Of a DNA stretch of 64,000 nucleotides, positions 49,289-60,953 are shown one piece after another. The stretch's first letter is position 1, and every line of letters starts with the position of its first letter. The stretch lies in NCBI GenBank assembly GCA_028554755.1, contig JAPTOF010000014.1, positions 8,184,001-8,248,000 on the forward strand, given 5' to 3'. The notes beneath the pieces were generated by a model. The model was not told the DNA's origin and did not search any database. It saw nothing but the letters and a program-made list of their open reading frames with translations. A program made the translations under genes and the position numbers. Source of the stretch: Cordia subcordata. Taxonomy: Eukaryota > Streptophyta > Magnoliopsida > Boraginales > Cordiaceae.

Positions 49289-49553
49289 CAAATGATCAAC
49301 AATAGTTTTTCTTTTTTCCTTCTGTACAGCAAAGAAAATTCAACTGATGGAATTCGACCACCAGAACACTTGGCGGAGCTCGACCACTAACTGACCAACC
49401 TTGGACTCACAGCACGTCTCCTATACAGTGCACCAGTTAAGTGGAGCGCACTTAACCCAAGACAGAGGCTTGAATTTGAACCCAAGTCATGCGTCGTGTC
49501 CGTCTTCAATTCTACCGCCGTGTATCCCTGGATACAAATGATCAACAATAGTT
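49289..49553 (-). mobile_element. SINE with 19-bp target duplication (minus strand)
   Basis: CAAATGATCAACAATAGTT occurs exactly at 49289-49307 and 49535-49553. Between them, on the minus strand, is a 227-bp body that starts TATCCAGGGATACACGG, has a B box GGGTTCAAATTC about 45 nt in, and ends in GAAGGAAAAAAGAAAAA, an A-rich tail. It is much less AT-rich than its surroundings. These are the hallmarks of a retroposed tRNA-derived SINE, and the exact duplication suggests a fairly young insertion. Confidence 0.8.
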
Positions 49554-50158
49554 GCTTGTCAGGGACTTCCTTAGTGTGGACATGCTGTCTATTTCTCTAA
49601 ATATTTGTTTTCGTTACGTGATGCGGACACGTTCCGTTCAGGAAAGGTTATGTATTAAGTCCATAAAGTGACATGATACGGAAATTTTACGCAATCAGCC
49701 CAAACCCGGCGCGGCCGGCAATTAGTTTCAGAACTAGTTAGTTCATATCCTACTCCATCATCCCTGGAGTTATATAATAGAAGTATAACCAATCCAAGAA
49801 AGTGGATAGCAATGTTTACCTACATCATTAATATCATATTAATAATCTATAGGTATAAATTGTGTCCCTTGTAATTGGAGGTTTCTCAACCAGACGCTTA
49901 TGCTTGATTCAAATTTTACGACATACTAAGAGAGAATAGAATTTTATGACATACTAAGAGACAATAGAAAGAAAATTTTCTCATAATTTAATAATATTAC
50001 TAGGATTTGATGCCTAGCATCGGTCATATTTAATGTTTTAATGTGTATTCCACTTGCTTGTTGTAATTCATGACTTTTCGTTCATGCATCGACATTAAAG
50101 TACTGAACGAATTTTTGAATACATTTCAATGTTTTTTGTACTTCATTTTTAATTTATG

Positions 50159-50690
50159 CATCATCACTAAAAGTATTAAAACGTACCCCATTTGTCTTCC
50201 AAGAAGAATATATATATATACATAGAATCTATTTGTATTTACGATGCTACAAATTCAGGCTATGCATCATGCATCAAAATTTATCTATGTTAACCATCCT
50301 AGAAATGAGTTCATGTGTCAGCCACATGAACTCTCCAAAAAAGTTGATATGTCAAGTTATGGTGCATTCTCAAAGCTTTTGTGTAGAAGTCCTGCTATCA
50401 TTTCTTTAACTTTATTATAAATTTTTTAATTCATTCATCATCAATGAAAGTACTAAAAGATTTTCTTTATCTTCCAAGAATAATATGCATGCACCATGCA
50501 CAGAATCCATTTGTATTTATAAACTCATGTTATACATCATGCATCAAAATTAATTTTACTATCATGGAACGGAGTTGATATGTCAGCTACTTAATTAAAC
50601 TCTCCAAAAAAGCTGATCATGCGTTAAACAATGGTGCATTCTCAAGGATGATGTGTCAAACTCTCCCATCACTTCTTTAGCTTAAATACG
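50159..50690. repeat. Tandem duplication, period about 277 bp
   Basis: CATCATCACTAAAAGTA at 50159 corresponds to CATCATCAATGAAAGTA at 50436. In both copies it is followed by CTTCCAAGAA, CCATTTGTATTTA-like, CATCATGCATCAAAATT, CTCTCCAAAAAAG and GGTGCATTCTCAA blocks in the same order. A more diverged partial copy may precede at about 50070. Confidence 0.75.
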
Positions 50691-50704
50691 CATTGATTGA
50701 TGAT

Positions 50705-50708
<4 letters not shown>

Positions 50709-50735
<27 letters not shown>

Positions 50736-50736
50736 A
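50709..50736. repeat. (GAT)n microsatellite
   Basis: About nine GAT units following TTGATGATTGATGAT. Confidence 0.9.
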
Positions 50737-51060
50737 AGTAAAATTATGAATTTATAACGTTAAATCACTCTCAAACCTCATAATCTTATGCAAATCAATT
50801 CACGGGGAGAAAGTGCATCTCACTTTTCTTTTTTTTTTTTGGGCCAAAGCAAAGTGCATTTCACATGGTTGACTTATGCGCGACCCAGAAGACACTCATA
50901 TTGTGAACATAACCTCAGGCCTTATACCGTGCACCACATGTACAATATTCTGCATGAATATTGTATATCATATTGTACATAAATAGTACGCGTACAATGC
51001 ATAACAATACATGTTATCAAAATTTTTATGTTATATGTTCAAAATTCTGATATTATATGG

Positions 51061-51325
51061 TCAGAATTTTTATATTTTATGTCCAACACATCTATTATTC
51101 ACTATTGTAACAATAAGTTCATAAGTTTAATTTTTCATGACCCTTATATTACATATTCAAAAGTTTTAGATAACATTCAAAACTTTTATATTATATATTC
51201 AGAATGTTTATATTTTACATTCAACACTTTTAATTATTCACAATTTGTTAACAATAAACTCATAAGTTTAATTTTTCATGACTCTTATATTACATGTTCA
51301 AAAGTTTTAGATAATATGTTTATTA
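51061..51325. repeat. Tandem duplication, period 138 bp
   Basis: TCAGAATTTTTATATTTTA at 51061 and TCAGAATGTTTATATTTTA at 51199 start two copies that share AAGTTTAATTTTTCATGAC and TTCAAAAGTTTTAGATAA. AT-rich, with no coding function. Confidence 0.8.
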
Positions 51326-52524
51326 TCGAATATTTATAAATGTTAAATTTTATATTTCACAAGTTTTATACTATATTCATAGCTTTTTATAATATATTTT
51401 CAAAATACTAATGCTCTATGTTCAAAAAATCTTATGTTACATGCTCATAAATTATACATATATGTTCACAAAAGTTTGATGGAGAAATTTGATTTAGCCA
51501 AAATATCATACATTTAATCTGCATTATTTTTCTTTTAATGGATCAATAACTGTGTGATCATACTATTTCCTATACACCTTCGTATCACCATTCTTCACTT
51601 CCAAAATCTTTCTCAACAATTATCTCTCCAACTACAACATCATTTAAGGCCTTTTATTTTTTTCTTTTTGGAGCTAGCTTCCATGACTGTCTACCTAGTT
51701 CTCCCTATTCTACTTCCATTAATGCTTTTGGACGACAATACAACAATAACGAAAACATGTGTGTGTGTATATTTACATATACAAATTTAGATGATTATAT
51801 TGGTGGAGGAAAAGAGAAAGAGGAAGAAAGAGGAAAAAGAGTGACAATGATGGTGAGGGAGAGAAGATGGAGCTGAGACAGCATAGTGCTTCAGATTTTT
51901 TTTAACCAGCGCTTATTATTCACATCATATTTGGTGCTCCTACAAGCACAATATCTACAGAGTACAGTAAAAATTGTGACATAACCCTCGCCTAAAGCTG
52001 AATTTCGCGTGTCCATTTCTCCATCAGAAAAGAGCGCATGGGCCGAACGCAGAGACACAACCACCCAACTGCAATGCATGCAATGCCTCAATTGGATAAG
52101 ACATTCTACTTTTAAGTCCTTGTAAGGCTCATAGATGAGTTTGACATCATCATAGTCCTTGGCATTTACTCCCATATAGCTTGAGAAATATCACGCAGTT
52201 GCTATCAAGCCAATCGGCAACGTAGTCAAATATCAAACAAAAAAGGACGAGACAAAAACAAAATTCTTATGTTCATCCAAAAAAAGCCGCTTCAAGAACA
52301 AATAACCAAATGAGCACATGCCAAATTGGAGCAAAACTAACGTGCTTTCTGAGTCTGCTATTTCGTTTCTGGTTCCTAGTGCCTTGTTTTCTCCATCACC
52401 ATTTCTACAATTGAAGACTATATATATATATATATATATAATATACCTTCTCTTGTCCAATGTCTGAGTTTTTTATACTGCAAGCTGCGCTGTTCTTAGT
52501 CACACAGCAGTTCTCGATTGACAG

Positions 52525-55511
52525 ATGGAAGAAGGCATGGAGAATTTTTTGAATTTAGCAAAGACCTCTCAGCAGGTTTCTACCTGCAGAAAAGGGGGTC
52601 TTAATACCATGCCCTTTATTATAGGTAACCTCTATATACATGCATGCATCTGATATATATACTTTTTGAGCTTCTGTAGATTTAGAGCATGTTTGGCTCT
52701 GCTTATTTTGGGGCTTTTTTGAGCCCATAAGCCCCAAAAGAAGGAGAGCAAAACAAGCTATTAATTGGCTCGTTTAGATTGATTTTTCTTGAAAGTGCTT
52801 ATTTTAACAAATTAAAAAAAAAAGCTGTTTTAGAAAAATTAAAAATTTTAACTTTTAAAAGAATGCTAAACTTGAACTCTTTTCAGAATTTCAACTTTCT
52901 TAAAAATCAAGTCAAATAGATATTATAAAGAAGACGTATTTTTTTCCTCTGACAAAGGGGAAGGGGTGGGAAATCAATCCAAACAAGCCAATGTTGTGAA
53001 GAAAAGCAATTTCATGATGACTTGTGTGTTACGGCTAGCTTTTTTTTATGAGTTTTGGGGGGTTCATTTTGTACAGCAAATGAGGCAATTGAAAAGGTTG
53101 CAAGTGTTGGCCTTCATATAAACATGATAATTTACCTGACAAATGAGTATCACCTGGATAATGCTACTGGAGCAAGCATTTTGCTCACCTGGGGAGCCGT
53201 TTCTAATTTTTTGCCTTCTTTTGGAGCTTTTCTATCTGATGCATACTTGGGCCGGTTTCGTGTTATTGCTCTTGGATCAGTCTTCACGCTTCTTGTAAGG
53301 ATTTCTTCTCTTCTTGTAACCCCCACTGTTCTTAATTTGATCTTTTTTGCTTTGAGTTAAGATATTCCAAGTCAAATAATCCTTATCGGATCGGAAGAGG
53401 TGGAGGAAAAGCCCTCCAAATGCCAACAAATCCCTATGTGGAGGAAGAGCCCTCCAAGTCCCAACAAGTACGCTTTTTAGGAGTCGAACCTTAAGGGCTG
53501 AGAACGTCATCATCTCAAACAACAACTTGTTGGTTAATTTGATCTTTGAATAGCAGCTCCACCAATCTCAATCTTTATATATATATAGTTTGAACAATTA
53601 ATCAGGCTCTAGTGACAAAACAAAGTATTCATCTAATTATTTAATTATATTGTGTAGATGTAGCTTCGACATCATTTAACTCATTAAAATAGGTTTAGCA
53701 ATTCAACTTTTAAAGACTCCAAGAAATGGTCACAGGCATACATGCAAATGCTATAAAACTCATTATTTTCAGAAGATTAGCATATAACCATTAAGCAGTG
53801 CTATCATCATGTGTTATGCTGTAGGGACTCGTTGTACTATGGTTGACAGCCCTGATTGATTCAGCAAGACCCCCACATTGCAACACATACCCAGTCTGTG
53901 TCAAGCCTAATCCAGGACAGCTTGCCTTCCTCTTCTCATCGTTTGTGCTCATGGCGATTGGCGCCGGGGGCATTCGGCCGTGTTCTTTAGCATTTGGTGC
54001 AGATCAATTTGACAACCCTGAAAACCCAAATAACCAAAGGGTTCTACAGAGTTTTTTCAATTGGTATTATGCTTCTGTTGGTATATCAATCATGATCTCC
54101 ATCACAGTTATAGTGTATATTCAAACTGAAGCTGCTTGGGTTATTGGTTTTGGAGTCCCTGTTGGCCTCATGCTATTCTCAACTTTAATGTTTTTCTTGG
54201 GTTCTAAGCTTTATATTAAGGTGAAGGCACACAAGAGTCTGATGACGAGTCTAGCCAGAGTCGCAATAGCGGCTTGGAAGAATAAACACTTGGCCCTCCC
54301 GCCAGTTAGCGCTGATGCCAAGTATCATCATGATAAAAATTCGAGACTTGTTTCGCCAACACAAAGATTAAGGTACTTAAATATATACGTTACCTTTTAA
54401 GTAATGGTCTCTGAAATAGAGCACGTTATCTTTAAGTAATCGTCACTGAGATAGAGTGATATTCTAGTATTACTAGTTGTATCAAATAGATAAAAATTCT
54501 TCTGCAGAAGTGCAGTGTAGTTCAATATTTACCAACTACATGTACATACATACATGCAGGTTCTTAAATAAAGCTTGCATAATTACTAACCCTGAGAAGG
54601 ACTTAAAGCCTGATGGTTCAGCTTCTGACCCCTGGAGACTATGCACAGCTCAACAAGTTGAAGAATTCAAAACATTGATCAAGGTACTCCCAATATGGTC
54701 TACGGGTATCATTATTGCAATACAGATCAGCAACAATCCGTTTCCAGTTACCCAAGCACGCACCATGGACAGACGACTAATTGGAGATTTCAAAATCCCT
54801 GCAAGCTCTTTCGTCGTGTTTGGAATAATCACTTTAACAATATGGGTGGCCATTTACGACAGAATCATCGTTCCAAGTATTTCAAGAATCACCAAGGATC
54901 CACGAGGCCTCAGCGTTCAGCTACGAATGGGCATAGGGCTAGCTATTTCTTGCCTAGCCATGGCGGTGTCAGCATTGGTGGAGAGGGCCCGAAGAGCCAG
55001 AGCAATCGACGAAGGGTTAACTGAAGATCCACGGGCAATCGTGAACATGTCAGCAATGTGGCTAGCACCACAACATTGTTTGACTGGCCTGGCTGAGGCT
55101 CTCAATGCCATTGGGCAAATAGAGTTTTACTATTCTCAGTTTCCTAAGAGCATGACTAGTATTGCAGTGTCCCTCTTCTCCTTGAGCATCGCTTTCGGAA
55201 ACCTAGCGGGGGTTGTCATTGTGGAAACTGTAAGGCATGCTTCAAGAAGTTCAAAGAGTGGAATAAGTTGGCTATCGGATAACCTCAACAAGGGTCACTA
55301 TGATTACTACTATTGGGTTGTCACCATTTTGAATGTAGCAAATTTCTTCTACTATCTCCTTTGCAGTCGGGCTTATGGAAGCTCTGATGAAGACCAAAAA
55401 ATTTGGGATGAAAATGAAGGCACTGAGGGAGAAGATATCATTAAGCCTGAGGAATCTCCAGCCATTGAGAGTGCAACAGCTAAGGGATCTCCCCTAATAT
55501 TTTCAGCATGA
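52525..55511 (+). CDS. NPF1.2-like: NRT1/PTR FAMILY transporter, NPF1.2-like (4 exons, 605 aa)
   Basis: Proton-coupled major-facilitator carrier of the NPF (peptide/nitrate transporter) family. Members move nitrate, peptides or hormones, and the substrate here cannot be read from sequence. Exons: 52525-52624, 53077-53294, 53825-54372, 54560-55511, all GT-AG, with a joined frame of 605 codons plus stop, near the family's usual 570-620. KGGLNTMPFIIANEAIEKVA carries the ExxEK proton-coupling motif (Glu36, Glu39, Lys40). GAGGIRPC (152-159), FGADQFD (163-169) and FFNWYY (183-188) are NPF hallmarks, followed by a cytosolic loop and TMDRRL. The MDRR motif and the RFLNKAC and PQHCLTGLAEAL blocks place it near Arabidopsis NPF1.1/NPF1.2. 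The C-terminus is an acidic hydrophilic tail. Intron 1 contains two small inverted-repeat elements. The gene converges with the sugar transporter downstream. Confidence 0.93.
52683..52759. mobile_element. Short foldback MITE in NPF intron 1
   Basis: GTTTGGCTCTGCTTATTTTGGGGCTT is mirrored by AAGCCCCAAAAGAAGGAGAGCAAAAC (each listed only as its pairing words GGGGCTT/AAGCCCC and GGCTCT/AGAGC). It resembles the 43391 MITE family. No clear target duplication. Confidence 0.5.
52767..52989. mobile_element. Tourist-like MITE in NPF intron 1
   Basis: The left end is GGCTCGTTTAGATTGATTTT and the right end, in reverse complement, GGCTTGTTTGGATTGATTT. The interior has AAGTGCTTATTTT-type words typical of the 5419 family. 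It lies 8 bp from the foldback element at 52683-52759. Confidence 0.6.
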
Positions 55512-56198
55512 TATTTACGTTTTGTTACTATCTTTTTGGCTGATGTAAATTCTATATATTCTCAGCCCCATCCTACCACCCAAGAAATCATCTTAGCCAG
55601 ATAGGCAAAAACTATGTGCCAGCTACGCAAAAAACTGTGATTCTTTAGGTACATGTTAAGAATCAATAAGATTTCACCTCGAAACTAATTGGTCAATGAC
55701 AGAAGATGGGTCACCACATGGAAAGCCTAGCAGAGAGATGAGTCACACACATGGATGAATATGCACAGTGCAAAGGCTGGACTAATAGCCAAACTCTTAT
55801 ACCATATTAAAAATCACTGAAGTTACATCTCAAAAACCAGTGTCAACAATCAAGACCTTGTATGATGAACTTAAAATTTGAGATTTTTCGATCTGATACA
55901 AGTATATGTTGTAATAATATGGAATTTGTGGTAACCGGTTCTTTCCTTGTATATAGTGGCTTCTCCAGGCAACAAATGCTGTAAACTTTAAAACTTCGGT
56001 CAGCCAAAATATATATAGTTGTTTAACATTCATACATAAACCATATCTATCGTTGAACTGCACTAGGCTCTTTTAGTTTCCAAACACCCCTTCTATCATT
56101 ATTAGTTTGTACTTACTAGGTAGTTGTGCGACTCCATATGTTCCAAATTCAGCATGTCTTCTGACAGGTGAATTTTTTTTGGGAAGCCAAACTGATGC
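55512..56198. other. Convergent intergenic region between NPF and sugar-transporter genes
   Basis: This 687-bp spacer must hold both 3' UTRs and polyadenylation sites. No further gene was seen. The only open frame, 55830-56063 on the minus strand, is not supported. Confidence 0.6.
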
Positions 56199-59100
56199 CT
56201 ATTCTTGTGAATGAAGAGCGACCTCAATTTCTTGAAGCGATTTACCTTTGGTTTCCATCACGTTCTTCTTCACGAAAACCACAGCCATCAAGCAGATGGT
56301 GCCAAACATGGAGTAGAGTAGCTGTGGACCAATTTGCTCAAGCAGTCGTAAAAACATCAAGCCAACAAAGAAATTACAGACCTAAAAGATGGCACCAATA
56401 GATAACTGGATGTAAGCAACCAACAATGACAACTTAACCATAAGTACTTCGGATTATTTCACGAGTAGAAACTACTTTTCAACTCCACAGTTCAAAATAA
56501 ATGAATATTAGGCCAAAACCATCAGAAGCAACCACTTACCCAATGCACTGACATGCAAAATGCCATAGCTTTTGCTCTAATTTGGTTAGATAATAATTCT
56601 GGTATGAGGAGTCCAGGAACTGGACCAGCCCCAATAGAAAATGTGAAGACAAATCTGCGGAAAGTTGTAATTGGTTAATTTCTCCAAACTAACATCTTGA
56701 ACCCTTAGCCACATTTCATTAGTATATACCTCACCTATTTCGTGTGTGTGCGCGTGGAGGGGGGAGAGGAGGAAGAGAAGGTTCTTGAATTTAGTATCAT
56801 GTGGGGACCAAAGTTTCTTTCTCAATCATCTTGCCTCGCCTCACCCGATGGATGAACAAAACAAATGACATGTACATTCCATTTTTTACCATTACAAACT
56901 ACAAATTAAAAGGATACTCACAGTAGCATGCCAGCAATAGATAAATAAAATGCTCCAGAGCCTGACACAAGCGAATTTATTGTGAGTACTTGAAAGGCCA
57001 TTGATATTGCCTGCATAGAGCGAATAGTAAAACCAAATACAAAGTTCAGAAACAAACAACATAATTTCATATTTTTATATAGAAAAAAATGGAACAAGCA
57101 TACAGCTAGACATTTTGTTACAGCATAATCTTAATGAGGAGACAGTAGTAAGGTACAAAATAAAAGGCAAAAGTATTGGAGAAGCCTCATGAAATTATGT
57201 ATCGCACCCGAGACTTTATGCATTTCAATTAATTCTGTACTGCTAATGCAATAAGAAAAGATGGTCGCCCTTGCTCCAAGTTTGTAACAAAGAAATAATA
57301 CTGGACTTTGGAGTATGCCCCAACATATGAAAGAACTTCGAAAAATTGTAATCAACCGTTCACAACGACGTACAAGACTTACCATGCCAAAGAAGCTCCA
57401 GACAAGAAGGACCTTCCTTCCAAGTTTGTCCATCAGTATAAACGCAAATATAGAACCTGAGGATGATTACATATCAGGAAAGATGGTGGAAAGAGGGGAA
57501 GATGAAGCAAGCACAAAATTAGGAGTCAGAGAAAGCAACACAAACAGCTGACGGAAATATTTCAGTCATATTTGGAGTTGGGGAACTATAAAGGTAAACA
57601 CCTTGACAAGGAAAAGTTACCTGTTAAATTTGCAAGCCCTACAAATATGTTAGCCAGGTTCGAGGACACGCCTGCATGTCTAAATAGACTTGAAGAAAAA
57701 TAAAATACAGCATTTATTCCAGAGAGCTGTTGTAAACCGAATAGGGTTGACCCTATGAAAACAACTGCAAGAGGGAATGAATGGATAACTAAGTATTTTG
57801 GAGAACTATATCTGTCAAGCAAAAGGAAGATTTTGCAGCCACGAAATTATTGTAGGTGGAAGGCACCCGATTGAAGAAAAGACTAACTTATATAAGATAT
57901 AAACTGCAAACCAAGGAAATGAAATGAGAAACTAATTATATCTACCTTTGGAATGTCGGCCACACAGCAATTCCGAGAGCTTTATTGTATCAACCTCATC
58001 TAAGCTGCCTAATTTTGACAGCTCTGTAATTGCTGTTTTGACATGTGACCCTCCCAGAAGTTTTCCAAACTCAGCTTCAGCTTCAGCATTTCTCCCTTGC
58101 TATAAACAAAGTTTAGAAGTTTATTTCTGCACATTCAACATGATAAAACAACAACTATATCACATAAATCACTTCATGTGACAATTAGTGCAACTTCACC
58201 ACTTCATGTGGCATTTAATGCAACTTATTTGGGTGATTTAACTCTTAGTGAGAAAATTAATGAGACTGTCAAAAGTTAAGAAATTGACTAATGGGAGAAG
58301 GGGTAGAGTCTTCCTTTGTTTTATTATTCTCTTCCTAGACAAAAATTGTTGAAAAGAAAAGCATGGAGATATACAGAGAACAAATAATAGTGCAAGATAA
58401 ACTGCAAACACTTCTGCCAAAAAGTGTATAAACGAAATGCTTGTAAGGTAGTGAATACTCCAATTATCAAAACCAGTTTACATAATCCAGCTTGAACATG
58501 CCTGGATGAAAAATTATTACAAATTCTTCAGAATTAAGTTAGAATAACGTCAAAAATATTTCAGGGAATCAAGACCTTAAATTAATACTCAAAAAACAGA
58601 AAATCAGATGCACGCCCAATTCACACTCCCAGAAGACAAGACAGCAAAACAGATGGACAGAGAGAATGTGTTGTGTTGCAGCAAAAGTTGAAAGACCTTT
58701 TGCGTCCAAGGCCGGTAGACTTATATGAGAGCAAAGATGATTCCAACATAACAGGAGAAGTGTTCTATGACAAGTGACAGAAGTACTTCCTGTCCTCAAG
58801 CAATTTAGTTCTGTATCACACAGATTAGATGTTATATTTATACTTTAGAACCTTAGCAATTCAATAGAAGAAGAAATCAAAGATGGAAAACACATATTAT
58901 GGATTATCCTTTCCCCATTCTAATAATATCACAGAGTGAGGCAAACCTTGTATAACCAATGTGGAGACTCAGCACAAAACATCATAGCAATAGCAAGCAA
59001 TGCAGCTGGAATTGTAGATACCCAAAAACATACGCGCCACCTGAGCAGATAAGCCAGGAGAGTGAACATGAAACTGCAAGGGATATATTTTTCTAGCAAG

Positions 59101-60953
59101 AGAAATATATAAAGAACTTCCCAGTTCCAAACACATAGCATCTATACATTTCCTTACCATCCATCAATATTCTTAACAGGGATACCTATGACAAGAGCCC
59201 CAATGAGTCCAAGACACATTGCTATCTGAATGAAGCATCCATAAGCACCCCTCACATGGACAGGTGATACCTACTTACAGAGAAAAACAAACAAGAGACT
59301 ATATATTGATGCAAAGAAAGAATCGTCGTCCTCATTATGGAAAATGTCAACTGCTCCTTTACCTCTGTCACATAAAGAGATGCTACAGGGGGGCCCACAC
59401 CCAACCCTATTCCTACTAAGAACCTCCCAAGAAGCATACCTGCCAAAGTTGTAGTTGTTGCACTAGAGATACATGTTCAGTACTTGCTTGAATTTAACAA
59501 ATTTATGGAAGAATTAGAGATTATACAAAATTATCCTTAGGCTATAAATCACATTTTATCTCATGCATGGTAAGTGAAGTAGTTACAGGCATATTTCATC
59601 AACCACAATAAGTCTTTATTAAATAGGCAAGACAAATGTAGTTCATCTTTCCTTGTGTAATGCCCTCTCATCACTTCTTTTTTTTTTTTTTTCTTTTGAA
59701 AAAGAAAAAGTTTGTTCAGATTTCAGATAAATATTCCAATGCCATTTCATGCCACACATCTCATAGCAAATGGCGAAATCCTTTTTCTGTTGTAACTTTG
59801 TATTGTAATAAGCAAGGAGGGGGGGAAAAAAAAAAGACATCTTGTGATAGTTAAAAAATGCTTAAGGATTGCTGAATGAACTAAAAGTGTAATCTTTCCA
59901 TTTCCATAACACTATTAACTGTTTAAAACACTGTCAACATAAAACTTCAACTATGTACCAGCAATGTGTGCACAAATAAGAGTTCATAAGGTAGAGGCAT
60001 TAAGGCTTTACCATATGGTAGCACCAAAAAGCATAGGCAAAGCACACAATTGAAAAGCCCTGCGGCGGCCAACTCCATCAGCAATATAACCACTAATCAT
60101 TGACCCAAGAAAGGCACCAGCCAAACATGCACTAACCACCAAACCTTCAGTTCATGAGCCAAAATCAACATATATTTCTTCTTTTCCAGTTAAGTAGCAT
60201 AGAGATAGAAATGTTAAGACAGAACAAAATATCCTTTCACCTTTGGCTAATGTATTCCCATCAAAACCCAGATCAATGGATATGCGTTCAAGTGGTTCAT
60301 TCACTACTCTGCATAAGAAGATAATAAAAATCTTACTAACCCACGAAACAGGAGTATAAGTACGAAAGTTGAGAAGGACGCAAAAGTAAAAAGACTACAA
60401 TCTTAAGAACAAACCCGAGATGGTAGCCAAATAGGAATGCAACTATTGTTGCCACAAGTACATGCACAAAGGACAACTTCCAAGACGGATTTGTTGCCTC
60501 TTGCTCCAAACCACTCTCTAGAAGATCCCAAAACCATAACGGAAAAGGTTACCCCAACAATCATCAAACCAATCAAATTCAGAAAGACATCCTTATACAA
60601 TTTTTTATTTTTTTCATAAATTTATTTTTTTCATCTAAGAGAGAAGATGGCCATGAACAGGATTGAAGGCATTATATCGCGATAGCCTATCCCATCTAAT
60701 GATGTGAAGGCTTGGTTTGGTTTGAGTCCCTGTAGTACCTCAACCCTTTTGTAATTCAAACAATATGAAGATACAGGACAATGATTGTAACCAAGATTAT
60801 CTGATTCTCATAAATCAATTTTTAGTAACCAAAATCACTAAATTTGCTAGAATGAGATATAGGAGAGCAAGTAATGCATTTACTTGAAATTGTACTATCC
60901 CTCCATGTGATGCGTTTATGCATCAAAGTGAAACCATGCGACTGTCCCCTCAT
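56199..60953 (-). CDS. Plastidic glucose transporter 2-like sugar transporter (13 exons, 479 aa)
   Basis: Twelve-helix MFS sugar porter of the plastidic glucose transporter (pGlcT2) group, expected in the chloroplast envelope to export glucose. Exons in transcript order: 60953-60884, 60517-60415, 60308-60241, 60144-60012, 59462-59363, 59270-59158, 59040-58947, 58099-57946, 57764-57621, 57456-57383, 57010-56922, 56654-56540, 56381-56199. All are GT-AG with consistent phases, totalling 479 codons plus stop. Motifs: FLFGYHLGVVNEPLE, DGVGRRR (103-109), CAESPHWLYK (218-227), LQQLSGINAVFYFSS (from 289), MDKLGRK (335-341) and VETKGK-like METKGKSLQEIE at the C-terminus. The usual PEIFPSRIRAKA block after helix 10 reads PELLSNQIRAKA (399-410). 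The start MRGQSHGFTLMHKR was chosen because family members start similarly. The frame is open further upstream, so a longer N-terminus is possible; no strong transit peptide is visible. Confidence 0.93.

Larger units (their letters stand above)
49554..52520. other. Intergenic DNA upstream of the NPF gene
   Basis: No exon recognised. It holds the tandem duplications and the (GAT)n repeat listed separately, and a (TA)n tract at 52419-52446 that lies 80-105 bp before the NPF start codon and could act as a TATA region. Confidence 0.5.

Noticed and set aside
59363..59439. Shorter version of sugar-transporter exon 5 using the acceptor at 59440
   Set aside because: It leaves the preceding exon out of frame. 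The acceptor ending at 59463 gives a consistent phase and the expected residues before the GRFLVG block.
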